Positions 59,019 through 64,000 of a stretch of 64,000 nt of DNA are shown in pieces. The stretch is taken from contig NSGV01000001.1 in the NCBI GenBank assembly GCA_002300355.1, positions 4,216,001-4,280,000 of the forward strand, read 5' to 3'. The translations under genes and the position numbers were made by a program. Each line of letters opens with the position of its first letter. Position 1 is the stretch's first letter. This stretch comes from Streptomyces sp. TLI_235. GTDB taxonomy: Bacteria; Actinomycetota; Actinomycetes; Streptomycetales; Streptomycetaceae. The notes beneath the pieces were generated by a model. It searched no databases. It had not been told where the DNA came from and was given only the letters and a program-made list of their open reading frames with translations.

Positions 59019-59176
59019 CGCCCCGCCGGCCCGCCCGGCCCCCGGGGCTGACGGGCCGTCGGCCGGGCCGGGCCGGGCGGCACCGGCCGGACGCGCCCGC
59101 GAAGCCGTGCGGCGGCGGGTGTCCCGCACCGGGAAAGGTGGCGGGGCACCCCCGTCCGCCCACTACGCTTGACGCT

Positions 59177-60568
59177 GTGACCCTTCGCCTGTACGACACC
59201 AGCACCCGCCAGGTACGCGACTTCGTCCCGCTTGTACCGGGCTGCGTCTCGATCTACCTGTGCGGTGCCACCGTGCAGGCCCCGCCCCACATCGGCCACA
59301 TCCGGTCCGGCCTCAACTTCGACGTGATGCGCCGGTGGTTCGGCTACCGCGGCTACAACGTCACCTTCGTGCGCAACGTCACCGACATCGACGACAAGGT
59401 GATCGCCAAGGGCCGCGAGTTCGGCATCCCGTGGTGGCAGATCGCCTACGCCAACGAACGCGCCTTCAACGACGGCTACACCGCGCTCGGCTGCCTCCCG
59501 CCGACCATCGAGCCGCGGGCCACCGGCCACGTGCCCGAGATGATCGAGATGATGCGCGGCCTGATCGAGCGCGGCCACGCCTACGCCTCCGAGGGCAACG
59601 TCTACTTCGACGTGAAGTCGCACCCGGACTACCTCGAGCTCTCCAACCAGAAGCTGGAGAACCTCCAGCAGCCGGAGAGCGAGGGCGAGACCGGCAAGCG
59701 CGACCCGCGCGACTTCGCCATGTGGAAGCGCGCCAAGGAGGGCGAGCCCAGCTGGGAGACCCCCTGGGGCCGCGGCCGCCCGGGCTGGCACCTGGAGTGC
59801 TCGGCGATGGCGCACAAGTACCTCGGCAGCGCCTTCGACATCCACGGCGGCGGGATCGACCTGATCTTCCCGCACCACGAGAACGAGATCGCCCAGTCCA
59901 AGGCCTTCGGCGACGAGTTCGCGGCGTTCTGGGTGCACAACGCCTGGGTCACCATGGCCGGCGAGAAGATGAGCAAGTCGCTCGGCAACTCGGTGCTGGT
60001 CTCCGACATGGTGCAGCGCTGGCGCCCGATCGTGCTCCGCTACTACCTCGCCTCCCCGCACTACCGCTCGATGATCGAGTACAGCGAGGAGTCGCTGCGC
60101 GAGGCCGAGACCGGCTTCGCCCGGATCGAGGGCTTCATCGAGCGCGCCGTCGAGCGCTGCGGCAAGGTGGACGCCGCCCCCGAGGTGCCGCTCGCCTTCG
60201 CCGAGGCGATGGACGACGACCTCGGCGTCCCGCAGGCGCTGGCCGTCCTGCACACCGCCGTCCGCCAGGGCAACAGCGCGCTGACCGCGGACGACAAGGA
60301 GAGCGCGGTGGCGCGACTCGCCGAGGTCCGTGCGATGCTCGGAGTGCTGGGACTCGACCCGCTCGACGACTTCTGGGCCGGCGGCGCCCGCGGGAACGAC
60401 CTGCACGGCGTGGTCGACTCGCTGGTGAGCCTCGTCCTGGACCAGCGCCAGGCGGCCCGGGAGCGCAAGGACTACGCCACCGCCGACGCCATCCGCGACC
60501 GGCTCGGCGCCGCCGGGCTGGCGATCGAGGACACCCCGTCCGGCCCCCGTTGGACGGTCAACCAGTAG
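59177..60568 (+). CDS. cysS: cysteinyl-tRNA synthetase
   Basis: A 463-residue class I synthetase. The zinc-site Cys is in YLCGATVQ, the HIGH motif in PPHIGHIRSGLNF, GWHLECSAMAHKYLGSAFDIHGGGIDLIFPHHENEIAQS holds the other zinc ligands, and KMSKSLGNSV is the second ATP signature. It charges tRNA-Cys. The GTG start lies 158 bp after ispF. The order ispD-ispF-cysS-rlmB is conserved in actinomycetes. Confidence 0.96.
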   Translation: MTLRLYDTSTRQVRDFVPLVPGCVSIYLCGATVQAPPHIGHIRSGLNFDVMRRWFGYRGYNVTFVRNVTDIDDKVIAKGREFGIPWWQIAYANERAFNDGYTALGCLPPTIEPRATGHVPEMIEMMRGLIERGHAYASEGNVYFDVKSHPDYLELSNQKLENLQQPESEGETGKRDPRDFAMWKRAKEGEPSWETPWGRGRPGWHLECSAMAHKYLGSAFDIHGGGIDLIFPHHENEIAQSKAFGDEFAAFWVHNAWVTMAGEKMSKSLGNSVLVSDMVQRWRPIVLRYYLASPHYRSMIEYSEESLREAETGFARIEGFIERAVERCGKVDAAPEVPLAFAEAMDDDLGVPQALAVLHTAVRQGNSALTADDKESAVARLAEVRAMLGVLGLDPLDDFWAGGARGNDLHGVVDSLVSLVLDQRQAARERKDYATADAIRDRLGAAGLAIEDTPSGPRWTVNQ

Positions 60569-60703
60569 GCCCCGCCCCCTCGGGCGGGACCGGCGAACAG
60601 TAGCCCCGGCCACGGGGCGAGCGTGGGCCGCAGCCGGTGCGAACCGGCTACGGCCCATCCTCATGACGAACCTCAAGACGTAGAAGAGACAGGAAGTACA
60701 GCC

Positions 60704-61696
60704 ATGGCCGGCAACAGCCAGCGCAGGAACCGCCGCAACCCCGGGTCGAAGAAGGGCGCGAACGTCGGTACCGGCGGCCACAGCCGGAAGGCACTGCAGG
60801 GCAAGGGCCCGACCCCGCCCGGCGAGGCACGCAAGGGTCACCCCAAGCAGCGCGCCGCCAACGCCGCGCTCAAGCGCGAGCGCGACGCCAAGTCCCGGGC
60901 CGGCATGCGCCGCGCCGGTGGCGGCGGCCGGGGCGGCCGCGGCGGTGCCGGCGCGGCCGAGCTGGTGGTCGGCCGCAACTCGGTGGTCGAGGCCCTGCAG
61001 GGCGGCGTGCCCGCCACCGCGCTGTACGTGATGCAGTTCATCGACACCGACGACCGGGTCCGCGACGCGTACCAGGCCGCCAACGAGCGCGGCGTCCCGC
61101 TCATGGAGGCCCCCCGCGCCCAGCTCGACCAGATGACCGGCGGCCTCAACCACCAGGGCCTGGTCCTGCAGGTCCCGCCGTACGAGTACGCGCACCCGGA
61201 CGACCTGGTGGCCGCGGCCGCCGACGCCGGCCAGGACGCGCTGATCATGGCGCTCGACGGGGTCACCGACTCCCGCAACCTCGGTGCCGTGGTCCGCTCC
61301 GCCGCCGCCTTCGGCGCGCACGGCGTGGTCATCCCCGAGCGGCGCGCGGCCGGCATGACCGCGGGCGCCTGGAAGACCTCCTCCGGTGCCGCCGCCCGGC
61401 TGCCCGTCGCCCGCGCCACCAACCTGACCCGTGCCCTGGAGGCCTACCAGAAGGCCGGCCTGATGGTGGTCGGCCTGGCCGCCGACGGCGAGTCCGAGAT
61501 CGGCGACCTCGACGCGCTCACCGGCCCGGTGGTCATCGTGGCCGGCTCCGAGGGCAAGGGCCTCTCCCGGCTGGTCTCGGAGACCTGCGACATCCGCGTC
61601 CGCATCCCGATGCCGGGCCAGACCGAGTCGCTGAACGCCGGCGTCGCCGCGGGTATCGTGCTCTACGAGGCCGCCCGGCTGCGCGCCCGCCGCTGA
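60704..61696 (+). CDS. rlmB: 23S rRNA 2'-O-methyltransferase, RlmB/TrmH family (SpoU)
   Basis: A 330-residue protein. An N-terminal basic, Gly-rich extension of about 85 residues precedes the substrate-binding domain (AELVVGRNSVVEALQGGVPATALYV) and the SPOUT knot: LDGVTDSRNLGAVVRSAAAFGAHGVVI (motif 1), VIVAGSEGKGLSRLV (motif 2) and IPMPGQTESLNAGVAAGIVLYE (motif 3). It methylates a guanosine in 23S rRNA, G2251 in E. coli. AGGAAG lies upstream of the ATG. Confidence 0.93.
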   Translation: MAGNSQRRNRRNPGSKKGANVGTGGHSRKALQGKGPTPPGEARKGHPKQRAANAALKRERDAKSRAGMRRAGGGGRGGRGGAGAAELVVGRNSVVEALQGGVPATALYVMQFIDTDDRVRDAYQAANERGVPLMEAPRAQLDQMTGGLNHQGLVLQVPPYEYAHPDDLVAAAADAGQDALIMALDGVTDSRNLGAVVRSAAAFGAHGVVIPERRAAGMTAGAWKTSSGAAARLPVARATNLTRALEAYQKAGLMVVGLAADGESEIGDLDALTGPVVIVAGSEGKGLSRLVSETCDIRVRIPMPGQTESLNAGVAAGIVLYEAARLRARR

Positions 61697-61749
61697 CCGG
61701 AGCACCCGCACCGGCGCCGCTCGTCCGGAACGGACAGCTTCGTGGGAGG

Positions 61750-61783
61750 AACCGATCGGGTCCGGCCGGGCCCGATCGGTTTT
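61750..61783 (+). terminator. intrinsic terminator after rlmB
   Basis: AACCGATCGGG pairs with CCCGATCGGTT across a 10-base loop, followed by TTCT. It is one of the few T-tailed terminators in the window. Confidence 0.82.
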
Positions 61784-61860
61784 CTCATGATCACTTCAAA
61801 TCGGCGCCGGGAATCCACCCGGGAGAGTGTCCTCCGGGCCCGTCACCCGGTTAGAGGGGT

Positions 61861-63471
61861 GTGGACACGAGAACACCTCGGCGCCCGGGGCAGGGCGGCA
61901 CGGCGGGGATAGACCCCGGTCCGGGCCTCAGCACGGTCAGGGTGCCGTCCGATCCCGCGAAGCTCAGCAGCACCCAGGCCAGCTTCCGCATCCGGCTCGC
62001 CGCGCCGGTGGACCCCATGATCGACGTGCCGCTCGGCGCGGCCTTCGGTGACCCGTACGGCCTGCGGGCCGGGGCGTCCGGCTTCGGCGCCCGCCCCCTG
62101 GTCACACCGCAGGTCGTGGTGCCGAGCACCCAGATCCCCGCCCTCGCGGGAGTGGGCGCGACGCCCCGGCGCAAGGGCAGGGTCACCACCGTCACCTGGA
62201 GCGGCCAGGCCGCGCCCGGCGACGTGGCCGCCACCCGGCTGCTGGAGGCCGTCCGGCTCACCACCGTGCCCGGCCCTGGGGGCGCCCCCGGGCACGGCCC
62301 CGGCGCCGCGGGACCGGGCGGGTACGGCACCACCGGCGACGACATCCAGCCGCTGCACGGCGTACCGCGCCAGGCGGGCCCGCCGTCGCTGCCGTACGAG
62401 TCGGTCACCCGGGGCTGGACACCCAGCGGCGACCTGCCCGAGGTGTCCGCCACGGCCGGCCCGGCCGACGTCCGGCACGCCTGGTACCCGGGCCGTCGGG
62501 TCGACCTCGGCCTGGTGCTGCTGCCGCTGCGCGTGGTGCTCGGCTCGCTCTCCGTCTACGCCGGCTTCAGCAAGCTCTGCGACCCGGTGTACTTCGACGG
62601 CGGCGAGCGCGGCTCGATGATGCGCTGGCTCTCCTCGCTGCACCCCTGGAAGGTCGCCGAGCCGCTGCTCGCCTTCGCCATGAACCACCCGGTCGGCGCC
62701 GGGCTGGGCGTGGCGTTCACCGAGATCGTGGTCGGTGTCCTCACCGTCCTCGGCCTCTGGCAGCGGGTGGCCTCGGCGGCGGCGATGACGCTCTCCGCCG
62801 CGCTGCTCTTCACCGTCAGCTGGCGGGCGGTGCCGGTGTACGACACCCCCGACCTCATCTTCCTGGCGGCGTGGAGTCCGCTGCTGATCGCCGGGGCGCC
62901 GTTCGGCTCGCTGGACGGCCGGATCGCCCTCGACGCCTGGCGACAGTACGGCCCCGACGCGCCGCAGGCGGTCCGCCGCCGGGTGCTGCGGCGCAGCTCG
63001 GTGGTGGCCGCGGTGGTCGTCGGACTGACCCTGCTGATCGGCTCGATGCTCGGTGCGGCCGTCCGCACCGGCGGCGGCACCGGCCCGGCGCCGGTCAAGC
63101 CACCGACCGACTACGGCTCCCCGCTGTGGCCGGGCAGTGGCACCGGCGGCTCGCCGTCCCCGACGCCGAGCCCCACGCCGACGCCCAGCAAGTCCGCCTC
63201 CCCGTCGCCCTCAGGGAAGGCCTCGCCCTCGTCGACCAAGGGCGGCAAGGCCAGGTCGACCAAGTCGGGCAGCACCGCCGGCAGCAGTGGCGGGCCCGGC
63301 CGGACGGGCAGCACCCGCGGCACCTCCGCGGGCGGCGGCACCGGCGGCGGCTCCACCCCGCGGCCGGGCAGCAGCTCCGGCCTGATCGGCGGCGTCCTCG
63401 GCAGCGGCCCGCTGGGCGGGCTCCCCGCCCTCGGCATGGACCGGCCCGGCGGCTCGCCGACGACGGCCTGA
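61861..63471 (+). CDS. DoxX-family membrane protein with long extensions
   Basis: A 536-residue protein. The N-terminal 210 residues are cytoplasmic and Pro/Gly-rich. The DoxX-like four-helix core runs from VLLPLRVVLGSLSVYAGFSKLCDPVYF through HPVGAGLGVAFTEIVVGVLTVLGLW and AAAMTLSAALLFTVSW to PDLIFLAAWSPLLIAG. After another membrane helix (VVAAVVVGLTLLIGSMLG) comes an extracellular Ser/Pro/Gly/Lys-rich tail of about 130 residues. DoxX proteins are quinone- or thiol-related membrane subunits; the exact role here is unknown. The GTG at 61861 is weakly supported, and internal starts are possible. Confidence 0.8.
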   Translation: MDTRTPRRPGQGGTAGIDPGPGLSTVRVPSDPAKLSSTQASFRIRLAAPVDPMIDVPLGAAFGDPYGLRAGASGFGARPLVTPQVVVPSTQIPALAGVGATPRRKGRVTTVTWSGQAAPGDVAATRLLEAVRLTTVPGPGGAPGHGPGAAGPGGYGTTGDDIQPLHGVPRQAGPPSLPYESVTRGWTPSGDLPEVSATAGPADVRHAWYPGRRVDLGLVLLPLRVVLGSLSVYAGFSKLCDPVYFDGGERGSMMRWLSSLHPWKVAEPLLAFAMNHPVGAGLGVAFTEIVVGVLTVLGLWQRVASAAAMTLSAALLFTVSWRAVPVYDTPDLIFLAAWSPLLIAGAPFGSLDGRIALDAWRQYGPDAPQAVRRRVLRRSSVVAAVVVGLTLLIGSMLGAAVRTGGGTGPAPVKPPTDYGSPLWPGSGTGGSPSPTPSPTPTPSKSASPSPSGKASPSSTKGGKARSTKSGSTAGSSGGPGRTGSTRGTSAGGGTGGGSTPRPGSSSGLIGGVLGSGPLGGLPALGMDRPGGSPTTA

Positions 63472-63507
63472 GACGCCCGACGGGCACCCGGTGCCCGGCG
63501 CGGACGG

Positions 63508-63545
63508 CGGAGGGGCCTCCCACCGATGTGTGGGAGGCCCCTCCG
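63508..63545. terminator. bidirectional hairpin terminator
   Basis: A perfect 16-bp stem (63508-63523 with 63530-63545, loop CGATGT) lies between the convergent DoxX-type and nucleotidyltransferase genes. Confidence 0.82.
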
Positions 63546-63611
63546 CTCTTCTGTGGCTGTGCGGCCCGTCCTTTGTGGCTGTACGGCCCGCCGGCGCCGG
63601 GCTGCGGAGTG

Positions 63612-64000
63612 TCAGTCGTCGGAGGGCCGGCCGGCCGCGGCGAGCTCCCTGGCGGCCTCGGTGAGGTCCTTCACGGTGTCGATCGCCCGCCAGTAGCAGC
63701 CCTGCGGCAGCTGGTAGCCGGCCAGCTGCTTCGCCCGGGCCAGCTGCGGGAAGGTGGTCCGCTCGTGGTCGCCGACATCGGGCAGCAGCCCCCGGAAGGA
63801 CGGCCCGAAGACGTACAGGCCGGCATTGATGAGGAACGGCGACGGCGGGGCCTCGACGAAGTCCAGCACATTGCCGAACCTGTCCGTCTCCACCGCGCCC
63901 CACGGGATGCGCGGCCGGGCCAGCGCCAGCGTCGCCACCGCGGCCCGCTCGTGGTGGAAGGCGGCCATCTCGCGCAGGCTGAACCGCGTCCAGATGTCGC
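63612..64000 (-). CDS. sugar-phosphate nucleotidyltransferase (3' part)
   Basis: The last 128 residues of a gene entering from the right edge. DIWTRFSLREM, TLALARPRIPWGAVETDRFGNVLDFVEAPPSPFLINAGLYVFGP and YWRAIDTVKDLTEAARELA match the C-terminal half of single-domain NDP-sugar pyrophosphorylases (mannose-1-phosphate guanylyltransferase type). It should make an activated sugar for cell-wall or glycoprotein use. The catalytic N-terminal GGxGTRL part is outside the window. Confidence 0.85.
   Translation of the reverse strand, partial: DIWTRFSLREMAAFHHERAAVATLALARPRIPWGAVETDRFGNVLDFVEAPPSPFLINAGLYVFGPSFRGLLPDVGDHERTTFPQLARAKQLAGYQLPQGCYWRAIDTVKDLTEAARELAAAGRPSDD

Overview
The window is very GC-rich actinomycete DNA. 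It has GTG starts, dense G/C third-codon positions, GGAGG-type ribosome sites and long antisense shadow frames. The gene content points to Streptomyces or Kitasatospora: mshA (mycothiol), phoU-phoR-phoP, a CarD-family gene followed by ispD-ispF-cysS-rlmB, gpmA, and a copper LPMO. No rRNA, tRNA or CRISPR array was seen.

Layout. 1-5.7 kb: a partial drug-efflux MFS pump with its divergent TetR gene, a cupin, and an acyl-CoA ligase/acyl-CoA dehydrogenase operon. 5.9-11.4 kb: a tandem-TetR regulator followed by an Hsp90-like ATPase and a large TPR-like protein. 11.6-24 kb: a ThrE-type exporter, a membrane protein, and small metabolic and regulatory genes (Eis-type and GNAT acetyltransferases, macrodomain, MFS/LysR pair, tautomerase/LysR, YceI, DinB-like). 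24-32.4 kb: a SNF2 ATPase with a probable SWIM-partner remnant, an AhpD-like protein, DUF4291, a divergent MarR pair with a nucleotidyltransferase, then an XRE regulator, an HbhA-like coiled-coil protein and DUF2516. 32.4-40.4 kb: an RsbU-type phosphatase, a second macrodomain, a methyltransferase, mshA with a SigR-type promoter, YbjN, an MFS protein and gpmA.

40.4-51.5 kb: an integrated element of about 11 kb inserted at the 3' end of gpmA. An identical 20-bp sequence covering the last gpmA codons, its stop and GCCC lies at 40417-40436 and 51483-51502. The element carries a tyrosine integrase, a Xis-like protein, a DUF3987 protein, a three-gene regulatory operon, a divergent GntR repressor, an HTH-peptide deformylase fusion, a DUF4234 membrane protein and a small KOW-like protein. 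No FtsK-type transfer gene or phage structural gene was seen. Its non-coding space (about 2 kb at 42.2-44.2 kb and 0.7 kb at 45.5-46.2 kb) is a series of blocks, each built from a different short word repeated in direct and inverted orientation. This is the most unusual structure in the window.

51.5-64 kb: the original gpmA terminator displaced to the far side of the element, an AA10 LPMO with a DasR-like site, a Cys-rich peptide, phoU with a PHO box and phoR-phoP, a lipoprotein, the CarD-family gene, ispD-ispF, cysS, rlmB, a DoxX-type membrane protein, and the 3' part of a sugar nucleotidyltransferase. From phoU to the right end the order is the conserved housekeeping order I know from Streptomyces.
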